A stretch of DNA of 64,000 bases from Photobacterium indicum (GCF_003026215.1 NZ_PYOC01000004.1:62001-126000); one strand, 5' to 3'; shown: positions 27,330-37,253, numbered from the stretch's first letter. Notes: generated from the sequence alone by a model not told the origin. A program made the numbers and translations.

Positions 27330-28631
27330 TTAAGCTGCTGGTTGGTTCATTAAATCGTTAAAACCAACTTCTTTTTCTGTAACCTGAGCTTTAGCAAGAA
27401 GCGCATCAATAGCTTGCTCTTCTAGTGCAACATTACGCATGTTGCTCATCATCTTTTCGTTCTGCTCGTAGTAAGAAACAACTTCTGTTGGATCTTCGTA
27501 AGCAGAAGCCATTTCAGCGATGATTGCTTTAACGCGATCTTCGTCTGCTTTTAGCTCTTCAGTTTTGATTACTTCACCGATAAGAAGACCAACAACTACA
27601 CGACGCTTAGCTTGTTCTTCGAAAAGCTCACGTGGTAGTTCAGGCGTGTTCTTAGCATCGCCACCAAAACGCTGTGCAGCTTGCTGACGTAGTACGTTGA
27701 TTTCTTGATCGATAAGAGCAGTAGGAACATTGATATCGTTCTGCTCAACAAGACCATCAAGAACCTGCTCTTTAATGCGGCCTTTAACTGCTTGCTTAAG
27801 TTCACGTTCCATGTTCTTACGAACTTCAGTTTTAAGACCTTCAATAGAACCGTCTAGAACACCAAACTTAGCAATGAACTCTTCAGTTAGCTCAGGCAAT
27901 TCCTGTGCTTCAACTTTATGTAGAGTGATTGCGAAAGATGCTGCTTTACCTTTTAGGTTTTCAGCATGGTATTCTTCAGGGAAAGTTACTTCTAGAGTAA
28001 ATTCTTCGCCTGCTTTTTTACCAACGATACCGTCTTCAAAACCAGGAATCATGCGGTTTTGGCCCATAGCTAGAGCGAAACCGTCAGCTTTACCGCCTTC
28101 GAATTCTTCACCGTCGATAGAACCGATGAAATCGATAGTTACACGGCTATCAGCTTCTGCTGCAGCATCAACGTCAGACCAAGTTGCTTGCTGCTTACGT
28201 AGCGTATCAAGCATGTTAGTCACGTCTTCGTCTTTTACTTCAACTGCTGGCTTTTCTACAGCAATTTTATCTAGACCCGCTAAAGCGATTTCAGGGAATA
28301 CTTCGAAAGAAGCTTTAAATACAAGATCTTTACCTTCAGCCATGTCTACTGGAGTAAAAGTAGGTGCGCCCGCTGGATTGATTTTTTCTTTAACGATAGC
28401 TTCGATAAAGTGACGCTGCATTACTTCGCCTAGGATATCTTGACGAACAGAACCGCCAAACATACGAGCAACCATTTTCATCGGTGCTTTACCAGGACGG
28501 AAACCATCGAAACGACGATTTTTAGCAATTTTTTTCAGCTCTGCAGTTACTGCGTTTTCAATGTTAGCAGCAGGAACTGTAATAGTTAGATGGCGTTCTA
28601 GGCCTTCAGTAGTTTCAACGGTAACTTGCAT
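27330..28631 (-). CDS. tig: Trigger factor
   Basis: Ribosome-associated chaperone and peptidyl-prolyl isomerase, 433 aa from the chosen ATG. The N-terminal ribosome-binding domain has the signature [15 protein letters not shown]. The FKBP-type domain runs about residues 160-245 ([52 protein letters not shown]). The rest is the helical chaperone cradle. The start at 28631 ([10 protein letters not shown]) has GAGG nine bases upstream. The frame is open to a TTG that itself lies in the ribosome site, so that start is rejected. The leader is about 200 bases if the promoter listed upstream is right. Confidence 0.96.
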   Translation of the reverse strand: MQVTVETTEGLERHLTITVPAANIENAVTAELKKIAKNRRFDGFRPGKAPMKMVARMFGGSVRQDILGEVMQRHFIEAIVKEKINPAGAPTFTPVDMAEGKDLVFKASFEVFPEIALAGLDKIAVEKPAVEVKDEDVTNMLDTLRKQQATWSDVDAAAEADSRVTIDFIGSIDGEEFEGGKADGFALAMGQNRMIPGFEDGIVGKKAGEEFTLEVTFPEEYHAENLKGKAASFAITLHKVEAQELPELTEEFIAKFGVLDGSIEGLKTEVRKNMERELKQAVKGRIKEQVLDGLVEQNDINVPTALIDQEINVLRQQAAQRFGGDAKNTPELPRELFEEQAKRRVVVGLLIGEVIKTEELKADEDRVKAIIAEMASAYEDPTEVVSYYEQNEKMMSNMRNVALEEQAIDALLAKAQVTEKEVGFNDLMNQPAA

Positions 28632-28708
28632 TTTATTAAACCTCAAATCTTACTCAGTTTTCCTGAGTGATGTCGCCGAACAGTCATTTAAGACGGTGGC
28701 ATCCTTTC

Positions 28709-28732
28709 GTGTTACGGCTAAAACCATAACAC
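28709..28732 (-). promoter_or_regulatory. Hairpin in the tig leader
   Basis: GTGTTA-C-GG, loop CTAAAA, CC-A-TAACAC lies in the transcribed leader between the tig promoter candidate and the start codon. A regulatory role is speculative. Confidence 0.35.
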
Positions 28733-28832
28733 CTCTAATTCTGCTAATTTCTAGTACTTCTGACTTAACAATTCCAAAGATAAACCATCTTCCAAAGAGC
28801 AAAAAGCCACAGGACTAGAAATTTAACGCGCT

Positions 28833-28861
28833 ATTATAGCGATCTGAGCACTTGCCGTCGA
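28833..28861 (-). promoter_or_regulatory. Promoter candidate of tig
   Basis: On the minus strand TCGACG, a 17-base spacer and a perfect TATAAT (28838-28833) lie about 200 bases before the tig ATG. Confidence 0.6.
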
Positions 28862-29224
28862 GGCTGATAATGTCAAACCGCAATCAAATGCAACTTCAGG
28901 ACAAGATAGGGGCTAAAATTCGATTTTCAAGGGCGAAAAGTAAAAAATCTGCTTTAAGCATGCTTTTTCAACGTAAAAGACGCAAAAACAACCGAATGGG
29001 AAACAAGATAAGTATAAAGATTAGTCAAAACATTCAATCTTATCGGATCGAATTTATCGTTCAAAAAACGAACTTATCAATAACTTTATAGCTAAACAAC
29101 GTAGATTGTGTAACGCGGCTTAATCATAATGTATTGAAAAGACGAAATCAGATGATGATAACTATGCTTCAATCATGTGATGATCAGAAAGAGATGATAA
29201 AAAATGAGATGAACAAGAAAGAGG
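28862..29224. other. Intergenic stretch between tig promoter and tRNA-Arg
   Basis: AT-rich. A 79-codon plus-strand frame (28852-29091) is Lys/Arg/Asn-rich, has no ribosome site and overlaps the tig promoter, so I do not call it. I see nothing else. Confidence 0.45.
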
Positions 29225-29301
29225 TGGTGCGCCCTGCAGGATTCGAACCTGCGACCACATCCTTAGAAGGGACGTGCTCTATCCAGCTGAGCTAAGGGCG
29301 C
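29225..29301 (-). tRNA. tRNA-Arg (anticodon TCT)
   Basis: Read on the minus strand, the acceptor GCGCCCT pairs with AGGGCGC, followed by discriminator A and an encoded CCA. The D arm is AGCTCAGCTGGATAGAGC. The anticodon stem CGTCC/GGATG encloses loop CTTCTAA with anticodon TCT, reading AGA. The T arm is GCAGGTTCGAATCCTGC. Length is 77 bases with all cloverleaf pairs intact. It closely resembles E. coli tRNA-Arg(UCU). It is a single gene with its own strong promoter. Confidence 0.97.
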
Positions 29302-29379
29302 TCTGTGTTATTTTTAATAACTAAGTTCGGTGATAACTAAAAACGAAATCACTGACGTAACATTGCGTTACGGGGCAGA

Positions 29380-29407
29380 ATTATACGTCGCTACGATACA
29401 AGGTCAA
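29380..29407 (-). promoter_or_regulatory. Near-consensus promoter of tRNA-Arg with GC-rich discriminator
   Basis: On the minus strand TTGACC, a 16-base spacer and TATAAT are followed by TCTGCCCCG. The GC-rich discriminator suits stringent (ppGpp) control of stable RNA. Confidence 0.85.
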
Positions 29408-29526
29408 TGCTTTTCCCTGAATTTTTCCACTTTAAGTGTTAAGCGGTCAAAGTTCCAACAACATGGTTTAATTCAAGTCTGAAATATCCCCCCTCTCTTC
29501 TCTCTCCTAAGTAATTTAAGCCAATG

Positions 29527-29562
29527 GCATGGCTATCATTTGGCTATTAATGATAGCCATGC
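29527..29562. repeat. Perfect 14-bp palindrome upstream of folD
   Basis: GCATGGCTATCATT (29527-29540), 8-base loop, AATGATAGCCATGC (29549-29562), with no T-run on either side. Not explained by a terminator; see findings. Confidence 0.8.
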
Positions 29563-29577
29563 GCTCGAACAAACAAA

Positions 29578-29593
29578 AAGCAAACGTTTGCGC
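29578..29593 (+). promoter_or_regulatory. PurR operator upstream of folD
   Basis: The 16-mer contains GCAAACGTTTGC (29580-29591), the palindromic core of the PurR consensus ACGCAAACGTTTGCGT. It is about 70 bases before the folD ATG and implies purine-dependent repression. Confidence 0.8.
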
Positions 29594-29663
29594 GGTAGAC
29601 CTTAATCACATTATCTGAGACAATTGCGTTGCTTATTCTTAGCCCTACCCCAAAAGGAAAAAC

Positions 29664-30521
29664 ATGGCAGCTCAAATTATTGATGGCAAATTAATAGCCC
29701 AAACGGTTCGACAAGAAGTAGCCGCACGCGTTAAAGCACGCGTTGAAGCTGGGTTACGAGCACCTGGTTTAGCCGTGGTACTTGTAGGGCAAGATCCAGC
29801 CTCTCAAATTTATGTTGGCAGCAAACGTAAAGCTTGTGAAGAAGTTGGGTTCATATCTCAATCATTCGATCTGCCTGCAAACACAAAAGAAGTAGAACTT
29901 TTAGCATTAATTAACGAGCTAAATACCAATAAAGAGATTGATGGTATTTTAGTACAGCTACCACTGCCTGCAGGTATTGATACCACAAAAATACTTGAGC
30001 ATATCGACCCGGAAAAAGATGTCGATGGTTTCCACCCATATAATGTGGGTCGTTTAAGCCAGCGTATTCCTAAACTCCGTTCGTGTACGCCAAAAGGCAT
30101 TATCACTCTGCTAGAGCGTTACAATATTCCCGTACGTGGTAAACATGCTGTTATTGTTGGCGCATCCAATATTGTGGGTCGACCAATGACATTAGAGATG
30201 CTATTAGCAGGTGCGACAACAACCACATGTCACCGCTTCACTCAAGATCTTGAGCACCATGTAAGACAAGCCGACATTTTGGTTGTTGCCGTGGGTAAAC
30301 CTAGCTTTATTCCAGGTGATTGGATTAAAGAAGGGGCGACAATTATCGATGTAGGTATCAATCGTTTAGATAGCGGTAAACTAGCGGGTGATGTGGAATA
30401 TGATGTTGCCCGTGAAAAAGCAAAATACATTACCCCCGTACCTGGCGGTGTGGGTCCAATGACAGTCGCTACGTTAATCGAGAATACATTATTAGCTTGT
30501 GAACAGTATCATTCGGACTAA
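29664..30521 (+). CDS. folD: Bifunctional methylenetetrahydrofolate dehydrogenase/cyclohydrolase FolD
   Basis: Oxidises 5,10-methylene-THF with NADP and hydrolyses the product to 10-formyl-THF, the one-carbon donor for purines. The 285 aa carry the catalytic lysine in [39 protein letters not shown], the nucleotide-binding [13 protein letters not shown] and the C-terminal [24 protein letters not shown] precedes the ATG. A PurR box lies upstream, linking expression to purine demand. Confidence 0.97.
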   Translation: MAAQIIDGKLIAQTVRQEVAARVKARVEAGLRAPGLAVVLVGQDPASQIYVGSKRKACEEVGFISQSFDLPANTKEVELLALINELNTNKEIDGILVQLPLPAGIDTTKILEHIDPEKDVDGFHPYNVGRLSQRIPKLRSCTPKGIITLLERYNIPVRGKHAVIVGASNIVGRPMTLEMLLAGATTTTCHRFTQDLEHHVRQADILVVAVGKPSFIPGDWIKEGATIIDVGINRLDSGKLAGDVEYDVAREKAKYITPVPGGVGPMTVATLIENTLLACEQYHSD

Positions 30522-30531
30522 GCTCAGAGGC

Positions 30532-30567
30532 GAAAAGAAAAAAGCGAGTGGCCTTGGGCCTCTCGCC
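30532..30567. terminator. Terminator between folD and galU
   Basis: GCGAG-T-GGCC-TTG-GGCC-T-CTCGC (30544-30566). On the minus strand it is followed by TTTTTTCTTTT, so it mainly ends galU; it can also serve folD. Confidence 0.8.
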
Positions 30568-30576
30568 ATTTCCCAT

Positions 30577-31485
30577 TTAAAGTGTTTTAACCATGTCTTT
30601 TAGATAGGCTTTGAAATCATCACCAAGGCTATTATGGCGAATACCATATTCAACAAAAGCCTGCATGTAACCAAGCTTAGTACCGCAATCATGGCTCTTT
30701 CCTGACATATGGAACGCATTAACTTGCTGAGACTCCATCAGCATATCAATAGCATCTGTTAACTGAATTTCATCACCTGCGCCAACAGGGGTACGTTCTA
30801 GCATTCTCCAAATTTCAGCAGGAAGCACGTAACGCCCCACTATCGCAAGGTTTGAGGGAGCATCTTCAAGCGCTGGTTTCTCTACCACTTTAGTCATTGC
30901 TGCGGTTTCACCCGGCTTTAAGTCAACGCCGCTGACATCAGCAACACCGTAACTCGATACATCAGCCATTGGAACGGGCTCTACCATTACTTGGCTTATT
31001 TTTGTGTCATTGAACGCTGCAATCATTGCAGCCATATTTTCAGTGCGTAAATCACTGGCAACATCATCAAGAACAACATCAGGTAGAACAACAGCAAAAG
31101 GTTCATCCCCCACTAACGGGTGCGCACTTAGCACCGCATGGCCTAAACCTTTGGCTTGACCCTGACGGACGTGCATGATCGTTACATCTTTAGGACAAAT
31201 ACTTTGTACTTCTTCAAGTAGTTGACGCTTAACACGTTTCTCTAATGTCGCTTCCAATTCAAAAGAGGTATCAAAATGGTTTTCAATCGAGTTCTTTGAT
31301 GAATGGGTAACCAAGATAATTTCTTTAATACCCGCTGCAACACACTCGTTTACCACGTATTGGATCAAAGGACGGTCAACAATAGGCAACATCTCTTTCG
31401 GGATAGCCTTCGTTGCTGGCAACATACGTGTACCAAGACCCGCAACAGGGATAACGGCTTTACGAACAAGGGAAGTATTCTTCAT
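30577..31485 (-). CDS. galU: UTP-glucose-1-phosphate uridylyltransferase GalU (copy 1)
   Basis: Makes UDP-glucose from UTP and glucose-1-phosphate. The nucleotide-binding start is [20 protein letters not shown], followed by [18 protein letters not shown]. Further motifs are [55 protein letters not shown] and [18 protein letters not shown] 31485 (MKNTSLV) has GGAA seven bases upstream; an ATG four codons earlier has no ribosome site. It stands next to rfaH. A second, similar galU lies at 62362-63300. Confidence 0.94.
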   Translation of the reverse strand: MKNTSLVRKAVIPVAGLGTRMLPATKAIPKEMLPIVDRPLIQYVVNECVAAGIKEIILVTHSSKNSIENHFDTSFELEATLEKRVKRQLLEEVQSICPKDVTIMHVRQGQAKGLGHAVLSAHPLVGDEPFAVVLPDVVLDDVASDLRTENMAAMIAAFNDTKISQVMVEPVPMADVSSYGVADVSGVDLKPGETAAMTKVVEKPALEDAPSNLAIVGRYVLPAEIWRMLERTPVGAGDEIQLTDAIDMLMESQQVNAFHMSGKSHDCGTKLGYMQAFVEYGIRHNSLGDDFKAYLKDMVKTL

Positions 31486-31650
31486 TATCAATTCCATTAA
31501 TTTTCAAAAGATGTTGGTGACACCCAAAGCAGCACCAATGCCATCATGCTGATTTTTATAAGCGGTAATTAAAGTTATGTGTCACTGTTTCATTCATCGC
31601 TTTTAATGTCCCAACTATACAAGCCTTGCTCTTTTTTGTCTTTTTTATAT

Positions 31651-31688
31651 AAAAAAGCCCGTAAATTTCATTTGAAACTTACGGGCCT
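31651..31688 (-). terminator. Intrinsic terminator of rfaH
   Basis: GCCCGTAA and TTACGGGC (31657-31686) enclose an inner TTTCA/TGAAA pairing. On the minus strand a TTTTTT run follows. Confidence 0.88.
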
Positions 31689-31696
31689 CTCAAGAA

Positions 31697-32194
31697 TTAA
31701 TCTTTTACGATATCTTCATTTTCAACACTGACTTTTACAGGTTTACCCAATAGATTAATCAACATAAATGATCGTTTTTCACCATCTGCTTCTTGGTAGA
31801 TCGCTTCTATCCCCTTAAATTGCCCTTGCTTTAGCTGTAGGCACTCACCAGGAATAGGTAAACTAGAGAGCTTAGCTTGGTGATCTTCACAGTTTTCATT
31901 CATCATCAAACCATATACCAGCTCTTGCTGAACCATTTGCGGCCGGGCACCTTGTCGGATGAAATCAGCAACACCACGCGTAGAACGTACCGTTGTGTAG
32001 CTTAAATGTTCAGGGTCAAAATACACAAAAATATAGCTAGGAAAGAGGGGTTCACTGGTTTCAACTCGTTTACCACGCACAATTTTATTCACGCTAACTT
32101 GAGGGTAATAACATTCGACACCTTGCCTGTCCAAATTTATAACCGCACGCTCTTGCTCACTTCGCTTACAGTAAAGAAGGAACCAATCTTTCAT
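31697..32194 (-). CDS. rfaH: Transcription antitermination protein RfaH
   Basis: NusG paralogue that loads at ops sites and lets RNA polymerase read through long polysaccharide and surface operons. The 165 aa have the NusG-N domain (WFLLYCKRSEQERAVINLDRQG, IVRGKRVETSEPLFPSYIFV, TTVRSTRGVADFIRQG) and the C-terminal KOW-like segment (LQLKQGQFKGIEAIYQEADG). These match E. coli RfaH specifically rather than NusG. The nearby galU, ugd and the right-end polysaccharide genes are plausible clients, but I could not see an ops sequence in the window. Confidence 0.93.
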   Translation of the reverse strand: MKDWFLLYCKRSEQERAVINLDRQGVECYYPQVSVNKIVRGKRVETSEPLFPSYIFVYFDPEHLSYTTVRSTRGVADFIRQGARPQMVQQELVYGLMMNENCEDHQAKLSSLPIPGECLQLKQGQFKGIEAIYQEADGEKRSFMLINLLGKPVKVSVENEDIVKD

Positions 32195-32600
32195 AACAAT
32201 CTCTGCAATCTACATACGCTGCATCAAATTATAATAATTCCCGCATAAAGAACAACTCAAAATATGTATCCATTTTGATGCTTTTGATTTCATCTCTCTT
32301 AAGATGTTACAAATGTAACAATAATGAATTATCAAAAATATCAACATATAACACCATATAAAAACAAAAACCAAGATTAATAATCCATATAATAATTGTT
32401 AGCAAGGATTATCTTTCATATAAGCTGGAGAGAACTTAGTTTCCACCTTTGTACAAATAAGCCACAACTCATTAAAAAACAACAAGTTACAATGTTGGGG
32501 TTATATTTCAAGATTGTGAAAACTTGCAGAGTAAAAGTTTGTGCTTTATAAAACTAGCAGCATTAGCAAACACATAAATAATAAAACATAGAGAATAATT
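32195..32600. other. AT-rich divergent region between rfaH and the peptide transporter
   Basis: About 400 bases with promoters expected for both genes. No recognisable operator, hairpin or coding frame. Confidence 0.45.
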
Positions 32601-33986
32601 ATGAACAATCGTAGTAGCGGTGACTTATTAGGTCATCCAAAAGGTTTGTTTCTTCTGTTTGGTACCGAATTATGGGAACGTTTTTCATATTACGCCATGC
32701 GCGCAATTTTAGTTCTATACCTTACAGATAAAACCATCAACGGCGGCCTAGGATGGTCGACACAAGACGCGCTTAACCTATACGGCATCTACACCGGCCT
32801 TGTTTACATCACCCCTTTAATTGGTGGATGGATTGCTGATAACTTCTTAGGTCAACGACGTTCAATTATTATTGGTGGTGTATTAATGGCCTTAGGTCAA
32901 TTTACACTGGCATTACCGCACAGCATGATTGACCCTAATGCAGTAACGGCATTCTATTTAGGCCTTGCGCTATTAATTGTAGGTAATGGTCTTTTCAAGC
33001 CAAATATTTCAACAATGGTTGGCGATCTTTACCAAGATGGCGATCATCGTCGTGACGGTGCATTCACTATTTTCTATATGGGAATCAACCTTGGTTCTTT
33101 ATTAGCAGGTATTATTGCTGGTACTGCATCAATGAATTATGGCTGGAAAGCCGGGTTCCTTACCGCTGGTATTGGTATGGTTATCAGCTTAGTCACTCAA
33201 CTTATTTTTGCTGAACGTATTCTTGGTAACATTGGTAAAGTACCCGCCGCTAAACGCGCTGCTGAAATGAATAAATCAGGTAAAAAAGAGCCATTAACCA
33301 CACAAGAACGTGACCGACTAAAAGTCATCATGATTATGGGCTTGTTTGTTGTTATCTTCTGGGCTGGCTTTGAGCAGGCTGGCGGTTTGATGAACATCTT
33401 CTCACAACAATATACTGATCGCATGATTGGTAGTTTTGAAGTGCCAGCAGCTTGGTTCCAATCATTAAATCCATTCTTCGTTATTACATTAGCGCCGATC
33501 ATTGCAGCACTTTGGGTGAAGATGGGTCCTAAAGAGCCGAACTCTCCAGTCAAATTCGCAATGGGCTTATTCTTCCTTGCAATCGGCTTTGTATTCATGA
33601 TGGGCGCAGTAATGCAGCAAGGTGGCGACATCACAGTGAAAACATCAATGCTATGGTTAGTCGGTGCATATTTCTTCCATACACTTGGAGAGCTATGTCT
33701 ATCACCTATTGGTCTATCCATGGTTACTAAGCTTGCGCCGCTACGTTTAGCATCATTAATGATGGGTACATGGTTTGGCTTCAATGCGGTTGCTAACTAT
33801 GTCGCTGGTATTATTGGTTCATTAATGGGTGAATCAGGTCCAATGGCTATATTCAGCGGTATCGCAATTGCTGCAACAATTGCAGGTGTATTACTGCTTC
33901 TTTGCTCAAACCAACTTGTTCGTTGGATGCATGGTGCAGAAGGAAAAGCAGTTGAAGATGTGAATGGTAAAGCTGTAGAAGCATAA
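32601..33986 (+). CDS. Proton-dependent oligopeptide (POT) transporter
   Basis: An inner-membrane importer of di- and tripeptides driven by protons, 461 aa with about 12-14 helices. The POT signature at residues about 20-30 is GTELWERFSYYAMRAILVLY (ExxERFxYY proton motif). FKPNISTMVGDLYQDGDHRRDGAFTIFYMGINLGSL is the second family signature. The late segment LGELCLSPIGLSMVTKLAP is also typical. The charged C-terminus is short. Related to E. coli DtpA/DtpB and Shewanella peptide transporters; exact substrate range is not visible. A hairpin follows the stop. Confidence 0.92.
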   Translation: MNNRSSGDLLGHPKGLFLLFGTELWERFSYYAMRAILVLYLTDKTINGGLGWSTQDALNLYGIYTGLVYITPLIGGWIADNFLGQRRSIIIGGVLMALGQFTLALPHSMIDPNAVTAFYLGLALLIVGNGLFKPNISTMVGDLYQDGDHRRDGAFTIFYMGINLGSLLAGIIAGTASMNYGWKAGFLTAGIGMVISLVTQLIFAERILGNIGKVPAAKRAAEMNKSGKKEPLTTQERDRLKVIMIMGLFVVIFWAGFEQAGGLMNIFSQQYTDRMIGSFEVPAAWFQSLNPFFVITLAPIIAALWVKMGPKEPNSPVKFAMGLFFLAIGFVFMMGAVMQQGGDITVKTSMLWLVGAYFFHTLGELCLSPIGLSMVTKLAPLRLASLMMGTWFGFNAVANYVAGIIGSLMGESGPMAIFSGIAIAATIAGVLLLLCSNQLVRWMHGAEGKAVEDVNGKAVEA

Positions 33987-34007
33987 TTCATAGTTTTTAG
34001 CTTAAAC

Positions 34008-34052
34008 TAGGGCGAGTGTTAGAATCCCGATTCTTACTACTCGCCCTACTTC
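34008..34052 (+). terminator. Likely terminator after the peptide transporter
   Basis: TAGGGCGAGT (34008-34017) pairs with ACTCGCCCTA (34039-34048); the loop holds an inner AGAAT/ATTCT pair. Only a weak T-run follows. Confidence 0.7.
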
Positions 34053-34105
34053 ATTTCGTATAATGTCGATAGACGCTTTCTCTACCCCTTTCTCTATATC
34101 ACTTA

Positions 34106-35191
34106 TCACGTTTCCAGTCGCTTTAGTGTGACACTGAAACTTGCCGAACCTATTTCACTTAAAGATAATCTGCCACCAAAGTCTGATAATGATAAATGAA
34201 TAGTGTCATTATTTATGGCACCTTGACCAAGCCATGGTTGTGCCATGATAGATGTTGTTTCTTCACTGGTTTGTAATACCGCGCCTAAGCCTGCAGAAAT
34301 AACATTCAAGCTACGATCACAAGCACTAAATATTCCGAATAAACCTTTAATCGGCGAAGAATAGTCAGAATGCTTCATCCCCTTTTCAATTAGCTGAATA
34401 AGGTGATTTAAATTATTTTCATCTGCCATTCGAGTACGAATATAGTCATTAAACAGCGCACGTATAAGTAATGTGGTTGCTGTACCTTGCTCACTATCAG
34501 ATGCCGAATCCACTAAGTAAAACGCTAACCGCCCATCCATTAACCACGTGTAATCGAGCAAAACAGGTTGCACGTCTATAGATTGAAGTACGCAATAATT
34601 AATCTGCCAATCACCAAATTTTGATTCAGTTTCGGGCATCAATCCAACTAATAACTCTCTGGCAATAGTTGGGTTGTCTTGCAATTCTTGAATATGCCAT
34701 TCAAGCTCTTCATCAATAACGCTTTTATCTTCTCCAGCACCGAACCATTGGTTCGTGAAATCTCTGCCTTCTTCAGAAGAGTCTTGCGCCTTAAGCACAG
34801 ATAAAAGAGACGCCTTTAATACCATGATATTATCGAGTGGCTTTATCAAAAAATCTTTGACACCATGCCGTAATGCCGTCGCAACATCTGCCATATCCCC
34901 CGTACCAGAGATAACAATGACTGGCACCATCGGATACTGCATCGATATTTCTTCGACAAATTCCATGCCTGACAAAATAGGCATCGCAAGATCGCATAAC
35001 AATATATCAGGAATCACTTCACGTAATGCTTGAAGCCCTTTTAATCCATCCTCTGCTTCACGCACCATGCATCCTTGGCTCTTTAGAAAGCCACAGATCA
35101 TGTGCCGAAAAACGGGGTCATCCTCAACAACGAGTACATCTTTCCCCTCAAGCAATGAGAGTATCCTCCACAGAACAGCATCAAGTAGCAT
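34106..35191 (-). CDS. rssB: RssB-like response regulator (sigma-S proteolysis adaptor)
   Basis: Two-domain response regulator of 361 aa. Residues about 17-135 are a receiver with VLVVEDDPVFRHMI, the phosphorylated Asp in DILLCDLAMPILSGM, VIVISGTG and the lysine in DFLIKPLDN. The rest is a degenerate PP2C-like output domain (LAFYLVDSASDSEQ, LLIRALFNDYIRTRM), like E. coli RssB, which delivers RpoS to ClpXP. ATG 35191 is preferred over a TTG three codons upstream. It is divergent from aphB, the same pairing I recall from Vibrio cholerae. ClpX and ClpP are encoded in the same window. Whether it targets RpoS here is inferred from the family. Confidence 0.85.
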   Translation of the reverse strand: MLLDAVLWRILSLLEGKDVLVVEDDPVFRHMICGFLKSQGCMVREAEDGLKGLQALREVIPDILLCDLAMPILSGMEFVEEISMQYPMVPVIVISGTGDMADVATALRHGVKDFLIKPLDNIMVLKASLLSVLKAQDSSEEGRDFTNQWFGAGEDKSVIDEELEWHIQELQDNPTIARELLVGLMPETESKFGDWQINYCVLQSIDVQPVLLDYTWLMDGRLAFYLVDSASDSEQGTATTLLIRALFNDYIRTRMADENNLNHLIQLIEKGMKHSDYSSPIKGLFGIFSACDRSLNVISAGLGAVLQTSEETTSIMAQPWLGQGAINNDTIHLSLSDFGGRLSLSEIGSASFSVTLKRLET

Positions 35192-35529
35192 GAAATTCAA
35201 TCAACTCAATGAGTTTAGATTAACTGCAGCTTAATCAAATGCCTATATCAATAATAAAGTACATTAGGGTGGTAAGGTTATTAATCTTCCTATCAGAAGC
35301 ATAGGATGAAAATACCCATTCGTCAGGAAGGGAAGATAAAGAACAGTAAAAAGTACTCATTTCTGCAGACTACATCAAAAAAACAGACATTTTTATAAAA
35401 ATTAATCATCAACTTAAGAGCATAAAAACGCTCACCTGCAATTTAAATTAAAAACTTTAAGATAAGCATCATATTTTTAAACATTTTGTTATACAATTCC
35501 TTGTAATGAGTTTTCAAAAATGATCCCAT
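35192..35529. other. Divergent region between rssB and aphB
   Basis: About 340 AT-rich bases. No clear operator, hairpin or gene. LysR T-N11-A motifs are too common in such sequence to assign one. Confidence 0.4.
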
Positions 35530-36408
35530 ATGAAACTTGATGATTTGAATTTATTCCGCATGGTAGTCGAGAATGGCAGCTACACAGGTGCCTCTCGTAA
35601 AACACAAGTGCCGGTAGCAACTCTGACCCGTCGTATTCAAGCTCTAGAAGAATGTTTGAATCTTCGATTACTCAACCGTCACGCTCGTAAACTGTCATTA
35701 ACAGAAGCTGGACAAAAGTTTTATGATGATTGTGCCCCCTTACTTCAACAGCTTGTTGATACGACGGAGCACATTAGTGAAGAATGTAAAGGCGCTGCTG
35801 GTAAGTTAAAAATAGCTGCACCGTCTAATTTAACGAAAGTGCTACTGCAGCCAATGTTGAATGCATTTATGCTAAAGCACCCAGCTATCAGCATTGAATT
35901 ACATATGAGTAGTGAGCCCGAACAGTTAGATCCAACTGATTGGGATATTATGTTTAGAGTTGGTCCACAGCGTGATTCTACGCTTATCGCCCGCCGTATT
36001 AGCGCAGTAAAAGATATTCTGGTTGCGAGCCCTACCTATCTCAAAAACAATCCAGAACCTAAACATGCTCAAGACCTTCATGATCATACCTTGCTAAAAG
36101 GCAATCCACTGCTTCGTTGGCGTATCTCAGATCATAATGGTGATACCGTTGCTATCAATGAACGTGGTCTCTTTGAAGCTAATCAGCTTGATGTCGTTCG
36201 TAAGGCATGCTGCGCAGGTTTAGGTATTACACTCATGCCAGATGTAATGCTAGAGCAATACATTGAGTCTGGCGAGCTTGTACGCATTCTGAATAACTGG
36301 TCAGCGAACCCTCGTGAAGTTTATCTTCTTTACAACCATCGAGATTACCAACCAGAAAAGCTTCGTCTATTCATTGAATTTGCAAGCGACTTTTATGCAT
36401 TAAGCTAA
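35530..36408 (+). CDS. aphB: LysR family regulator AphB
   Basis: LysR-type activator of 292 aa. The N-terminal winged helix is MKLDDLNLFRMVVENGSYTG, RKTQVPVATLTRRIQALEE and LRLLNRHARKLSLTEAGQKF. The C-terminal effector domain includes DPTDWDIMFRVGPQRDSTLI and GLGITLMPDVMLEQYIESGE. It follows V. cholerae AphB closely over its whole length as I recall it. There AphB senses low oxygen or pH and activates tcpPH and acid-response genes; targets here are unknown. The adjacent divergent rssB matches the Vibrio context, which supports orthology. Confidence 0.9.
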   Translation: MKLDDLNLFRMVVENGSYTGASRKTQVPVATLTRRIQALEECLNLRLLNRHARKLSLTEAGQKFYDDCAPLLQQLVDTTEHISEECKGAAGKLKIAAPSNLTKVLLQPMLNAFMLKHPAISIELHMSSEPEQLDPTDWDIMFRVGPQRDSTLIARRISAVKDILVASPTYLKNNPEPKHAQDLHDHTLLKGNPLLRWRISDHNGDTVAINERGLFEANQLDVVRKACCAGLGITLMPDVMLEQYIESGELVRILNNWSANPREVYLLYNHRDYQPEKLRLFIEFASDFYALS

Positions 36409-36479
36409 CTATAATTCTTAGTTTAATTCAAAAAATAGGTTAATGTTGTCTAGTCCTAAATAGGTTGACGCTTTTATGA

Positions 36480-36510
36480 AGCCAGTTGGTATTGCCAATT
36501 GGCTTTTTTA
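36480..36510 (+). terminator. Intrinsic terminator after aphB
   Basis: AGCCAGTTGG, loop TATTG, CCAATTGGCT (one G-T pair), then TTTTTT. Confidence 0.85.
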
Positions 36511-36653
36511 TTCCTTGAATAACGCCATTCCTTGCTAACTTCCCAATCTCCGACTAAATGTTAATAGTAGTGAAATGCGCAACTTTGCCTTTCAACATCG
36601 AATATCTAACGATAGTTATGTGCTCGGCTGGCACTTTTTAACGAGGAAACGTT

Positions 36654-37253
36654 ATGATTTTGGGACATTTATTTGGAATTTACACCCACCCTAAACAAGA
36701 GTGGCGCACAATTGACAAGGAACATGAGGGAGTTACAAAAAGTCTCAGTCACATTCTTATTATTGCCACTTTACCGCCTCTATTTGCGTTTATTTCTAGT
36801 GTGTTTATTGGTTGGAAAATAGGTGTTGGTCAACCTATCTACTTAACCCAAGCAAGTGCACTTAGCATGTCGATTGCTATGTATTTCGCATTAGTTGTGG
36901 GGGTGTTTGCACTCGCCTATTTATCGTATTGGATGAGCCATACCTTTGGTTCTACACCAAGCTATACACAAGCACTTGAGCTTGCAGCCTATACTGCCAC
37001 ACCACTGTTTATGATCAGTATCGCTGCCTTATATCCGCACATCTGGTTTCTAATGATTGCTGGTTTGCTGGGTATTGCTTACTCGGTGTACCTTTTATAT
37101 ACAGGTGTACCAATTCTTATGCACATACCAGAAGAGCGTGGATTCATTTATTCCAGTTCGATTGTAACCTGTGGTTTGGTTTTATTAGTATCAATTTTAG
37201 CTGGCTCTGTGATCCTATGGGAATACGGTTTAGGCCCACAATTTAGCCATTAA
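36654..37253 (+). CDS. YIP1 family membrane protein
   Basis: A 199-residue inner-membrane protein of the Yip1/DUF1282 (YohC-like) family. It begins MILGHLFGIYTHPKQEWRTI, the typical amphipathic start, followed by five or six hydrophobic helices (ILIIATLPPLFAFISSVFIG, ALVVGVFALAYLSYWM, LMIAGLLGIAYSVYLLYTG, VLLVSILAGSVILW). YTATPLFMISIAALYP is a family segment. No enzymatic function is known. GAGGAAA lies before the ATG. It ends at a terminator shared with convergent purF. Confidence 0.82.
   Translation: MILGHLFGIYTHPKQEWRTIDKEHEGVTKSLSHILIIATLPPLFAFISSVFIGWKIGVGQPIYLTQASALSMSIAMYFALVVGVFALAYLSYWMSHTFGSTPSYTQALELAAYTATPLFMISIAALYPHIWFLMIAGLLGIAYSVYLLYTGVPILMHIPEERGFIYSSSIVTCGLVLLVSILAGSVILWEYGLGPQFSH

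Noticed and set aside
28852..29091. 79-codon basic open frame upstream of tig
   Set aside because: It overlaps the tig promoter candidate, lacks a ribosome site, and its Lys/Arg/Asn-rich content is what AT-rich DNA gives by chance.
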